Positions 1-5,900 of a stretch of 6,291 nucleotides of DNA are shown here, piece by piece. The notes below the pieces were generated by a model. The model was given only the letters and a program-made list of their open reading frames with translations. It searched no databases and had not been told where the DNA came from. This DNA comes from an uncultured Gemmatimonadota bacterium (GTDB lineage Bacteria > Gemmatimonadota > Gemmatimonadetes > Gemmatimonadales > Gemmatimonadaceae). The stretch spans positions 1 to 6,291 of the forward strand of contig CAMLEQ010000232.1 of NCBI GenBank assembly GCA_946479015.1, given 5' to 3'. Made by a program: the position numbers and the translations under genes. The stretch's first letter is position 1. Each line of letters begins with the position of its first letter.

Positions 1-720
1 CTCCCCCATTTCCAACCCCCTCTCCCGCGCCAGCCGCTCCATGGCTTCGAACCGCCGCACGAACTTCTGGTTCGCCTTGTCGAGCGCGAGGGAGGCGTGC
101 ACGCCGGCGCGGCGGCACAGGTTCACCACCGCGAACAGCAGGTCGCCGAGCTCCGACTCGAGTGCGCGGTGCGCCGCATCATCCACCGGTGGCGCGTGCG
201 CCGGGCCGCGCGCCGCGAGCTGCTCGCGTACCTCTTCCAGCTCCTCCTCCACCTTCTGCGCCGGGCCCTCGGTGTCCGGCCAGTCGAAGCCCACGCCCGC
301 GGCGCGGTCCTGTAGCCGGTGGGCACGGTGGAGTGGGGGAAGGCCGAGTGGCAGCCCGTCGGCGATCGACGTGCGCGCCTTCGCCTTCATCCGCTCCCAC
401 GGCTGGCGCTCCCCGCCGCCGTACAGGTGCGGATGGCGCCGCCGCATCTTCGTGATCAGCGCCTCCGCCACATCTCCCGCATCGAAGGCGTCCTCTTCCT
501 CCGCGATCACGGAGTGGAAGAGCACCTGGAGCAGCACGTCGCCCAGCTCCTCGCGCATCTGCCGGCGGTCGCCGGCGCGCAGCGCGTCGTCGAGCTCGTG
601 CACCTCCTCCATGAGATAGGGGCGCAGCGACTCGTGCGTCTGCGCGCGGTCCCACTCGCATCGCTCGCGCAGGTCGCGCATCAGCGCGAGCGCATCTTCA
701 AGTGTCGGTTTGTCTTGCAT
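1..720 (-). CDS. mazG: MazG nucleoside triphosphate pyrophosphohydrolase, C-terminus cut by window edge
   Basis: MazG hydrolyses NTPs/dNTPs to NMPs plus pyrophosphate and is regarded as a cytoplasmic house-cleaning enzyme. I translated the minus strand from ATG at 720 and found 240 codons open to base 1. Both tandem MazG domains are visible. The N-terminal one has CEWDRAQTHESL (residues 21-32; most relatives have CPWD), metal-site EExxE (E38, E39, E42), EELGD (E58, D61) and RRRHPHLY (93-100). The linker has GVGFDW (142-147). The C-terminal domain has EEELEE (158-163), ELGDLLFAVVNL (190-201) and KANQKFVRRF (215-224). The E. coli protein has about 263 residues, so roughly 20-30 are missing here, beyond the edge. 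The start is well supported by GGGAGGAG just upstream. It is divergent from alr, with a shared promoter region. Family assignment is essentially certain; substrate preference cannot be read from sequence. Confidence 0.96.
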   Translation of the reverse strand, partial: MQDKPTLEDALALMRDLRERCEWDRAQTHESLRPYLMEEVHELDDALRAGDRRQMREELGDVLLQVLFHSVIAEEEDAFDAGDVAEALITKMRRRHPHLYGGGERQPWERMKAKARTSIADGLPLGLPPLHRAHRLQDRAAGVGFDWPDTEGPAQKVEEELEEVREQLAARGPAHAPPVDDAAHRALESELGDLLFAVVNLCRRAGVHASLALDKANQKFVRRFEAMERLARERGLEMGE

Positions 721-743
721 AGCTCCTCCCGGGCCGGTATACT
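715..743 (+). promoter_or_regulatory. Putative sigma70-type promoter for alr and the downstream operon
   Basis: TTGCAT (715-720, weak -35) and TATACT (738-743, five of six matches to the -10 consensus) are separated by 17 bases. Transcription would start near 750, giving an 18-base leader to the first alr ATG. The -35 overlaps the mazG start codon. The short AT-rich island stands out in otherwise GC-rich DNA. Prediction from sequence only; sigma-factor preferences of this organism are unknown. Confidence 0.5.
723..730 (-). promoter_or_regulatory. Strong ribosome binding site of mazG
   Basis: On the minus strand GGGAGGAG lies 2 bases before the ATG at 720 (GGAGG core 4 bases away). It is the strongest Shine-Dalgarno match in the window and fixes the mazG start. 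With the predicted promoter, the mRNA leader would be only about 12 bases long. Confidence 0.75.
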
Positions 744-751
744 ACCCGGCC
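732..751. repeat. Inverted repeat GGCCGG-N8-CCGGCC spanning the shared -10 region
   Basis: Perfect 6-base arms at 732-737 and 746-751 flank an 8-base centre, TATACTAC, that contains the -10 elements of both divergent promoters. It could be a dyad operator for a dimeric regulator. GC-rich arms of 6 bases are not rare in this DNA, so chance is a real alternative. It is not a convincing terminator because no T-run follows on either strand. Confidence 0.4.
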
Positions 752-768
752 GAGTGAGCACCAGTCAA
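739..768 (-). promoter_or_regulatory. Putative sigma70-type promoter for mazG
   Basis: On the minus strand TTGACT (768-763, five of six matches to the -35 consensus) is followed after 18 bases by TAGTAT (744-739, four of six matches to the -10). Transcription would start near 732. The -35 touches the first base of the alr start codon at 768, and the -10 lies on the same base pairs as the alr -10 on the other strand, so the two promoters should compete for polymerase. Confidence 0.5.
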
Positions 769-1844
769 TGCGAGAACCGATGACACGCGCCTGGGTCGAG
801 GTCGATCTGGGCGCGTTACGCCGCAATGCCGCCGCGATGGCCGCGCGCGCGCCGGCGATCGTCCCCATGGTGAAGGCCGATGCCTATGGGCTCGGCGCCG
901 TTCCCGTGGCGTGCGCGCTCGAGTCGCTCGCGCCGTGGGGGTACGGCGTGGCGACGGTGGACGAGGGGATCGAGCTGCGCGCGGCCGGCATCGAGCGTCC
1001 GGTGCTCGTGTTCACGCCGGTGGTGCGCGGTGAGCTGGGCGCGCTGCGCGAGGCGCGTCTCACCCCCGCGCTCGGGAGCGCCGCGGACCTCGCGTGCTGG
1101 GCGGAGGCGGGGGGCGGCGCGTGGCACCTCGCCATCGACACCGGGATGAGCCGCGCGGGAGCGCGGTGGGATGCCGTGGACGCGATGCGCGGCGCGATTG
1201 CCGCGCTCCCGCCCGAGGGAGCGTTCACGCACTTCCACTCCGCCGAGCTGGACGATGGCTCGGCGGCGGTGCAGGCCGAGCGATTCAGCGAGGCGCTCGG
1301 CCGGCTCCCGGCGATGCCTCCGCTCGTGCACGCCGAGAACTCCGCGGCGCTCGCGCGCGTGACGCGCTCGCGGTGGAACCTCGGCCGGCCGGGGATCTTC
1401 CTGTACGGCGTGGGAAGCGGGGCGGGGGCGCTCGTGCACCCCGAGCCGGTGGTGCGCGTGCGCGCGCGGCTGGTGGATGTGCGCGACGTCCGCGCGGGGG
1501 AGAGCGTGAGCTACGATGCGACCTACCGCGCCGAGGCGCCGCGCCGCATCGCGACGCTCGCCATCGGGTACGCCGACGGCTACCGGCGTGCCCTGTCGAA
1601 TCGCGGCGTCGCGATCGTCCACGGACATCGCGCGCCGGTGGTGGGACTCGTGACCATGGACATGACCATGATCGACGTGACCGGCGTGCCGTGCCAGCCG
1701 GGTGACGTGGCGACGCTGATCGGCGACGAGGGGGAGGAGCGGCTCGACGTGGAGCGCGTGGCGGGGCTCGCCGCGCTCTCGCCGTACGAGCTGCTCACCG
1801 GCCTCCGCGGCCGGCTGCCGCGCCTCTACCACGAGGGCGCGTGA
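768..1844 (+). CDS. alr: Alanine racemase (PLP-dependent, fold-type III)
   Basis: Interconverts L- and D-alanine in the cytoplasm, supplying D-Ala for peptidoglycan. The 358-residue length is usual. The N-terminal barrel starts with WVEVDLGALRRN (9-20) and carries the PLP lysine K36 in VKADAYGLG. Further family motifs are IDTGMSRAG, THFHSAEL, ENSAAL and GRPGIFLYG (R207, expected to pair with the PLP ring nitrogen). The C-terminal domain has SVSYDATY with the likely catalytic Y249, IGYADGY (266-272), MDMTMIDVT (from M297) and the terminal SPYELLTGLRGRLPRLY. Odd: the lysine that is carbamoylated in many relatives (HLKIDTGM) is alanine here (A122). The start is uncertain: ATG 768 (weak upstream GAGTGAG) or in-frame ATG 780 (MTRAWVEV), neither with a strong ribosome site. 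First gene of the plus-strand unit; its stop overlaps the deoB start. Confidence 0.95.
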   Translation: MREPMTRAWVEVDLGALRRNAAAMAARAPAIVPMVKADAYGLGAVPVACALESLAPWGYGVATVDEGIELRAAGIERPVLVFTPVVRGELGALREARLTPALGSAADLACWAEAGGGAWHLAIDTGMSRAGARWDAVDAMRGAIAALPPEGAFTHFHSAELDDGSAAVQAERFSEALGRLPAMPPLVHAENSAALARVTRSRWNLGRPGIFLYGVGSGAGALVHPEPVVRVRARLVDVRDVRAGESVSYDATYRAEAPRRIATLAIGYADGYRRALSNRGVAIVHGHRAPVVGLVTMDMTMIDVTGVPCQPGDVATLIGDEGEERLDVERVAGLAALSPYELLTGLRGRLPRLYHEGA

Positions 1845-3010
1845 CCCGTCGCGCGATCATTCTCGTACTCGACGGGGTGGGCATCGGCGCGGCGCCCGAT
1901 GCTCCGGCCTACGGCGATGTGGGGAGCGACACGCTCGGCAACCTCGCGCGCGCGGTGGGGGGGCTCCGCCTCCCGAACCTCGAGGCGGCGGGACTCGGGC
2001 GCATCAAGCCGCTCGCGGGGGTGGTGGAAGTGGAGCGGCCGCGCGGGGCGTGGGGGAGCATGCGTCCCCGCTCGGCCGGCAAGGACAGCACCACCGGCCA
2101 CTGGGAGATCGCCGGCGTCCATCTCGATCGTCCGTTCCCCACGTACCCGCACGGCTTCCCCCCGGAGGTGGTGGAGGAGTTCGCGCGGCGCACGGGGCGC
2201 GGCGTGATCGGCAACGTGGTGGGGAGCGGCACCGACATCATCGCGCGCTTCGGCGAGGAGCACGAGCGCACCGGCCGGTGGATCCTCTACACGTCCGCCG
2301 ATTCCGTCTTCCAGGTGGCGGCGCACGAGGCGGTGGTGCCGCTCGAGGAGCTGTACCGGGCGTGCGCGGCGGCGCGCGAGATGCTCGTCGCGCCGCACGA
2401 TGTGTCGCGCGTGATCGCGCGCCCGTTCGTGGGCCGCCCCGGCGCGTACACGCGCACGCCGAACCGCCGGGACTTCTCCATCGCTCCCCCGGCCGAGACG
2501 CTCCTCGACGCGCTCGCGGCGCTGGGGATCCCGCGCGCGGGGGTGGGGAAGGTGGACGACCTGTTCGCCGGCCGGAACCTCGCGTCGGAGCACACCGCCA
2601 ACAACGCGGCCGGAGTGGAGGCGATCCTCCGCCTCCTGCGCGCCCCCGATGGTGGGCTCGTGTTCGCCAACCTTGTAGATTTCGATCAGTTGTGGGGGCA
2701 CCGGAACGACGTTGCGGGGTTCTATGAGGGGTTGCGCGCCTTCGACCGGGCGCTCCCACACATCGAGGCAGCTCTGCGCGAGGACGATTTGCTCTTCCTG
2801 ACCGCCGATCACGGCAACGATCCCACCACGCCATCCACCGACCACGCTCGCGAGTGCGTTCCGCTCCTCGCGCTGGGGCGGCGCGTGCGCGCGGTGGCGC
2901 TCGGGGAGCGGTCGACCTTCTCCGACCTCGGCGCCACCGCCGCCGAATGGCTCGGCAGCCGCTTCCGCGGCCGGGGGACATCGTTCCTCGGGGAGCTGCT
3001 CGGCGCGTGA
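1841..3010 (+). CDS. deoB: Phosphopentomutase
   Basis: Interconverts (deoxy)ribose 1-phosphate and 5-phosphate, linking nucleoside phosphorolysis to the pentose phosphate and DeoC routes; cytoplasmic, Mn-dependent. The 389 residues match the family length. Alkaline phosphatase superfamily core: N-terminal metal ligand D11 in LVLDGVGIG; phosphorylated threonine T85 in GKDSTTGHWE; DeoB-specific cap region with FPTYPHGFP, VGSGTDII, YTSADSVFQVAAHE and NRRDFS; second metal cluster D282 and H287 (FDQLWGH), D323 and H324 (TADHGND), and H335 (TDHARE). The spacing of these ligands (5, 36, 1, 11) equals that of the structurally known Bacillus cereus enzyme as I recall it. GTG start: its GTGA overlaps the alr stop, with GAGGG (1833-1837) inside the alr end serving as ribosome site. 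The stop overlaps cdd in the same way. No missing residues seen. Confidence 0.97.
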   Translation: MTRRAIILVLDGVGIGAAPDAPAYGDVGSDTLGNLARAVGGLRLPNLEAAGLGRIKPLAGVVEVERPRGAWGSMRPRSAGKDSTTGHWEIAGVHLDRPFPTYPHGFPPEVVEEFARRTGRGVIGNVVGSGTDIIARFGEEHERTGRWILYTSADSVFQVAAHEAVVPLEELYRACAAAREMLVAPHDVSRVIARPFVGRPGAYTRTPNRRDFSIAPPAETLLDALAALGIPRAGVGKVDDLFAGRNLASEHTANNAAGVEAILRLLRAPDGGLVFANLVDFDQLWGHRNDVAGFYEGLRAFDRALPHIEAALREDDLLFLTADHGNDPTTPSTDHARECVPLLALGRRVRAVALGERSTFSDLGATAAEWLGSRFRGRGTSFLGELLGA

Positions 3011-3438
3011 TCGATCGCCACGAAGTCGAGCCCCTCCGCGATGCGGCGCTCGCCGTCATGGAGCACGCGTACGCCCCGTACTCCGGATTCCGCGTCGGTG
3101 CCGCGCTCTCCACCGCCGACGGGCGCGTGTTCGTGGGCTGCAACGTGGAGAATGCCTCGTACGGCGCGACCATCTGCGCCGAGCGCGGCGCGGTGGTGTC
3201 CGCCGTCGCGCACGGCGCGCGCCAGTTCGATCGTATCGTGGTGGCCACCGAGGGCGACGTCCCGACGCCGCCGTGCGGCGTCTGCCGCCAGATGCTCGCC
3301 GAGTTCGCCCCGGCGCTCGAGGTGGTGAGCGTCACGCGCGGCGGCGCCGCCGCGCGCTGGTCGCTGGCCGACCTGCTCGCGCACCCCTTCACCCCCCGCT
3401 CGCTCGACCGCGATCGTGGAGAGTCTCGACGTGACTGA
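3007..3438 (+). CDS. cdd: Cytidine deaminase
   Basis: Zinc-dependent hydrolytic deamination of cytidine and deoxycytidine to uridine and deoxyuridine in pyrimidine salvage. The 143 residues fit the small homotetrameric class. Motifs: YAPYSGFRVGAAL (22-34), CNVENASYGATICAERGAV with zinc ligand C57 and catalytic E59, and PCGVCRQ with zinc ligands C90 and C93. All three ligands are cysteines, as in the Bacillus-type enzyme. Start is GTG 3007, in a GTGA overlap with the deoB stop; the next in-frame ATG (3058) would remove the first helix, so GTG is preferred. The reading frame is open upstream to 2854 but that part lies inside deoB. The last ten or so residues (LDRDRGESRRD) are charged and extend past the usual family end. 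Placement next to deoB makes sense as a nucleoside-use pair. Confidence 0.96.
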   Translation: MIDRHEVEPLRDAALAVMEHAYAPYSGFRVGAALSTADGRVFVGCNVENASYGATICAERGAVVSAVAHGARQFDRIVVATEGDVPTPPCGVCRQMLAEFAPALEVVSVTRGGAAARWSLADLLAHPFTPRSLDRDRGESRRD

Positions 3439-3439
3439 C

Positions 3440-3444
3440 CGGAG
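3440..3444 (+). promoter_or_regulatory. Ribosome binding site deciding a TTG start for the lipoprotein gene
   Basis: CGGAG (GGAG at 3441-3444) sits 8 bases before an in-frame TTG at 3453, the normal spacing. The alternative in-frame GTG at 3444 has no ribosome site at a useful distance and overlaps this motif. The TTG start also gives a cleaner signal peptide with arginines at residues 2 and 6. Confidence 0.55.
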
Positions 3445-3452
3445 TGTTCGTC

Positions 3453-4763
3453 TTGCGTAATTCATGGCGCCCATTGGCGCTCTTCGCGGGGGCCGTGCTC
3501 GTCATCGCGGGCTGCCAGGAGAATCTGGCTGGTGGCGCGGCATGTCCCTCGCTCTGCCCCGACACGCTCTCCCTCAGGGACACGGTGCTCGTCGCGCGCG
3601 AGGTGGTGGACACCGACGCCACCATTCTCGGCATGCCGCCGCTCGGCACCGAGAGTCAGGTCCTCCTCGCCGACTACCGCCGCGGCGCAGCGCACGATCA
3701 GCGCATCCGCACCGTGGGCGTGCTGCGCTTCGACTCGTTGCAGCGTGCCTTCGCCGACACCGACACCACCAAGCCGCCCAAATACTTCGACCGGGTGGAC
3801 TCGGCGGGACTGGTGCTGCGTCTGATCACCTCCGACACCGTCACCGACACCGCGTTCGTCAAGGACACCGTGAGCTTCCTCGTCTACGACGTGGATGGTC
3901 CGGGCTCCGACTTCGACACCGCGGCCGTGCGCGCGCGTTTCTCCGGCACCCCCATCGCCTCGCGCAAGGTGCCCAAGGACTCCGTGCACGGGAGCATCCG
4001 CATCCCGCTCGACAGCGGCTTCATGGCGCAGCACGTGCGCAGCGGCACGCGCATCCGGCTCGGCGTCGCCGTGGAGAGTCCGCAGGACGTGCAGGTGCGC
4101 ATCGGCAGCAATGAAGGGGGGAACGCCTCCACGCTCGCCTACTTCGGCTTCGTGGACACCACCAAGCTGTCCGCCACGGTGGTCGCCAACACCCGCTCCG
4201 CCTCCGGGCCGACGGTGTCCAGCCTGGCGGATTACACGCTCGTGCTCGATGGCTCGCCTCCGCCGGCGCCGGGGGTGCTCGCGGCCGGCGGGATCCCGTC
4301 GTCCCGCATCTTCCTGCGCTTCGACCTGCCGCAGGTGCTCGTGGACTCCGCCACCACCGTGGTGCGCGCGAATCTCGAGCTCCACCAGGTCGCCAATCCG
4401 CTCTTCCCCAGCTCGGACTCGCTCTCGCTCCTCACGCGCGTGGTGCGAGCCAAGCCGGACCTCTCGGACATCACCAAGGCGAGTCTGCTGATCGCCGATC
4501 CATCGGCACTCGGCGTGCGGGTCCCGCCGATCACCGCGTCGCCCGCGGTGGCGCGCGTGGACACGCTCCCCCTCGTCGGGCTCATGCTCGCGTGGAAGGC
4601 CGAAGGGCCGACGGCGGCGCAGCGCGCCATCGTCCTCCAGTCATCGGCGGAGGGGCTCGACCCGCGCCAGTACCTCATCTACTCCAGCTCCGCGTCCGAG
4701 GACAGCCTGCGTCCTCGGCTGCACATCAGCTACATCCCCCGCAGCGGCTTCGGACTCCCGTGA
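3453..4763 (+). CDS. Putative lipoprotein with two DNRLRE-like beta-rich halves, function unknown
   Basis: Not a recognised characterised family. From TTG 3453 it encodes 436 residues (439 if GTG 3444 is used). The N-terminus is a classic lipoprotein signal: R2 and R6, a hydrophobic stretch from about residue 8 to 19, and lipobox VIAGC with C21 as the lipidated residue, so the mature protein is probably membrane-anchored facing periplasm or surface. The rest is beta-rich, without further membrane segments, and heavy in Asp, Ser and Thr (for example SDTVTDTAFVKDT). Two halves look alike: VGVLRFDSL (88-96) in the first and SRIFLRFDL (284-292) in the second, and the protein ends with RPRLHISY (420-427). 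An LRFDL strand followed by a final RPxLxxxY strand is typical of DNRLRE-type surface modules, so tandem beta-sandwich domains are inferred. Its stop overlaps the barrel gene start (GTGA), suggesting the two envelope proteins are made together. Confidence 0.85.
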   Translation: MRNSWRPLALFAGAVLVIAGCQENLAGGAACPSLCPDTLSLRDTVLVAREVVDTDATILGMPPLGTESQVLLADYRRGAAHDQRIRTVGVLRFDSLQRAFADTDTTKPPKYFDRVDSAGLVLRLITSDTVTDTAFVKDTVSFLVYDVDGPGSDFDTAAVRARFSGTPIASRKVPKDSVHGSIRIPLDSGFMAQHVRSGTRIRLGVAVESPQDVQVRIGSNEGGNASTLAYFGFVDTTKLSATVVANTRSASGPTVSSLADYTLVLDGSPPPAPGVLAAGGIPSSRIFLRFDLPQVLVDSATTVVRANLELHQVANPLFPSSDSLSLLTRVVRAKPDLSDITKASLLIADPSALGVRVPPITASPAVARVDTLPLVGLMLAWKAEGPTAAQRAIVLQSSAEGLDPRQYLIYSSSASEDSLRPRLHISYIPRSGFGLP

Positions 4764-5896
4764 CGCACCGGCTCGCCTTCGCCTTCCTGCTTCTCGCGCT
4801 CGCCGCCGGCACCGCGCGCGCCCAGGGCACGCTCAGCACGCAGGGCTTCGGCTATCCTCCCGGGGAGAGCTCCACGCGCTCGGCGTCCATGGGCGGCGCG
4901 CTCTCGGAGACGGACGCGCTCAGCCCCTTCAACCCCGCCGCGCTGGCGAACTGGGGACGCTCTGGCGTCTACCTGCAGTATTCGCCGGAGTACCGGCGGG
5001 TGTCCGGGGAGAGCGGGCAGGACAAGACCATGACCGCGCGCTTCCCGCTCGCCGAGGGGGCGCTCACCGTGGGGCGCCGCGGCGTGGTCGGCATCTCCGC
5101 CGCCGGGTACCTCGATCGCACGTGGGAGACCTCGCGCACCGGCTACGACCACTTCGGCTCCGGCGCGGACAGCACGCAGTTCACCGAGAGCTTCCAGAGC
5201 TCCGGCGCGATCAACGACATCCGGCTGGCCGGCGCGTACGCGATCTCGCGCTCGCTGTGGATCGGCGCCGGCGCCCACGTGTTCACGGGCGACAACCGGC
5301 TCGCCGTCACCCGCACCTTCCCCGACACCACCTTCTCCAGCTTCAGCGAGCAATCCACGATCAGCTACACGGGGACCGGGGTGAGCGCCGGAATCGTCTG
5401 GCAGCCGGTGTCGGCGTTCACCATCGGGGTGTCGGGGCGCAGCGGGGGAACCATCAAGTCGTTCCGTAACGACACCACCCTCTCCCGCGCGCGGGTGCCG
5501 AAGCGGGCGGGGGTGGGGATCGCCTTCACCGGCATTCCCGGCTTCGCCCTTGCCGCGAGCGCCGAGTGGCAGGGGTGGTCCAGCCTGGCCCCGCTCGGGA
5601 ACGAGGGGCTTGGCGTGACGGATGCATGGGATGTGGGCGTGGGTGCGGAGGTGCGGGGACCGGCGGTGTTCGGCACGCAGCTTCCGCTGCGCATCGGGTA
5701 CCGCCGCCGCACGCTCCCGTTCACGGTGGAGAGCACCAACGTGCGAGAGAACACCTTCTCCTTTGGCGCCGGCCTCCCGATCGCGAGAGGCGCGTCGCGG
5801 ATCGACGTGGGAGTCGAGCGCGCGAACCGCGGATCGGCCGCGGGAGTGTCGGAGCACGCCTGGATTCTCAGCTTCGGATTCATGGTTCGCCCCTGA
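4760..5896 (+). CDS. Outer-membrane beta-barrel protein, FadL/PorV-like
   Basis: GTG 4760, in a GTGA overlap with the preceding stop, gives 378 residues. Signal peptide: H3, R4, hydrophobic core about 5-16, cleavage expected after ARA (A21) before QGTL. The mature start has SMGGALSETDALSPFNPAAL (43-62); the GGA...D..S..NPA pattern is common at the N-terminus of FadL/OMPP1, UPF0164 and PorV-type barrels. The remainder alternates short amphipathic strands with Gly-, Ser- and aromatic-rich turns (for example VYLQYSPEYRRVSG, SLWIGAGAHVF, LRIGYRRRTLPF) and ends in a strand-like ILSFGFMVRP, as expected for an outer-membrane barrel, although the last residue is Pro rather than aromatic. Cargo is unknown: it may be a hydrophobic-compound channel or a secretion- or surface-assembly barrel. 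The frame is open upstream to 4592 inside the lipoprotein gene, but the signal peptide sets the start at 4760. Confidence 0.85.
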   Translation: MTHRLAFAFLLLALAAGTARAQGTLSTQGFGYPPGESSTRSASMGGALSETDALSPFNPAALANWGRSGVYLQYSPEYRRVSGESGQDKTMTARFPLAEGALTVGRRGVVGISAAGYLDRTWETSRTGYDHFGSGADSTQFTESFQSSGAINDIRLAGAYAISRSLWIGAGAHVFTGDNRLAVTRTFPDTTFSSFSEQSTISYTGTGVSAGIVWQPVSAFTIGVSGRSGGTIKSFRNDTTLSRARVPKRAGVGIAFTGIPGFALAASAEWQGWSSLAPLGNEGLGVTDAWDVGVGAEVRGPAVFGTQLPLRIGYRRRTLPFTVESTNVRENTFSFGAGLPIARGASRIDVGVERANRGSAAGVSEHAWILSFGFMVRP

Positions 5897-5900
5897 TCTC

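Noticed and set aside
731..752. Hairpin in the mazG/alr spacer as a terminator
   Set aside because: No T-run on either strand, and both flanking genes point away from it; a promoter/operator role is more sensible.
41..783. Plus-strand frames opposite mazG (41-619, 162-455, 319-783)
   Set aside because: They lie over an intact MazG with both domains and a strong ribosome site on the minus strand.
816..1832. 338-residue antisense frame opposite alr
   Set aside because: Low-complexity Arg/His/Ala-rich translation without motifs; the plus strand has a complete, motif-bearing alr. A GC-driven shadow.
2854..3006. Upstream extension of cdd inside deoB
   Set aside because: Open frame only; its translation is Arg/Ala-rich and the family N-terminus begins at GTG 3007.
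1826..3392. Long antisense frames opposite deoB and cdd (339 and 384 residues)
   Set aside because: Composition typical of reversed GC-rich codons, no family motifs, and full conflict with deoB and cdd, whose catalytic residues are all present.
3464..4114. Plus-strand 216-residue frame starting at ATG 3464
   Set aside because: Out of frame with the lipoprotein gene and extremely rich in Arg, His and Pro; chosen only because it begins with ATG.
3462..4385. 307-residue antisense frame opposite the lipoprotein gene
   Set aside because: His/Gly/Arg-rich with no recognisable fold, whereas the plus frame has a signal peptide and lipobox.
4592..4759. Upstream extension of the barrel gene inside the lipoprotein gene
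   Set aside because: The signal peptide begins at GTG 4760, so earlier starts would bury it within the protein.
4730..5857. 375-residue antisense frame opposite the barrel gene
   Set aside because: Arg/Ala/Gly-rich shadow; the plus frame has a signal peptide and a barrel-like strand pattern.
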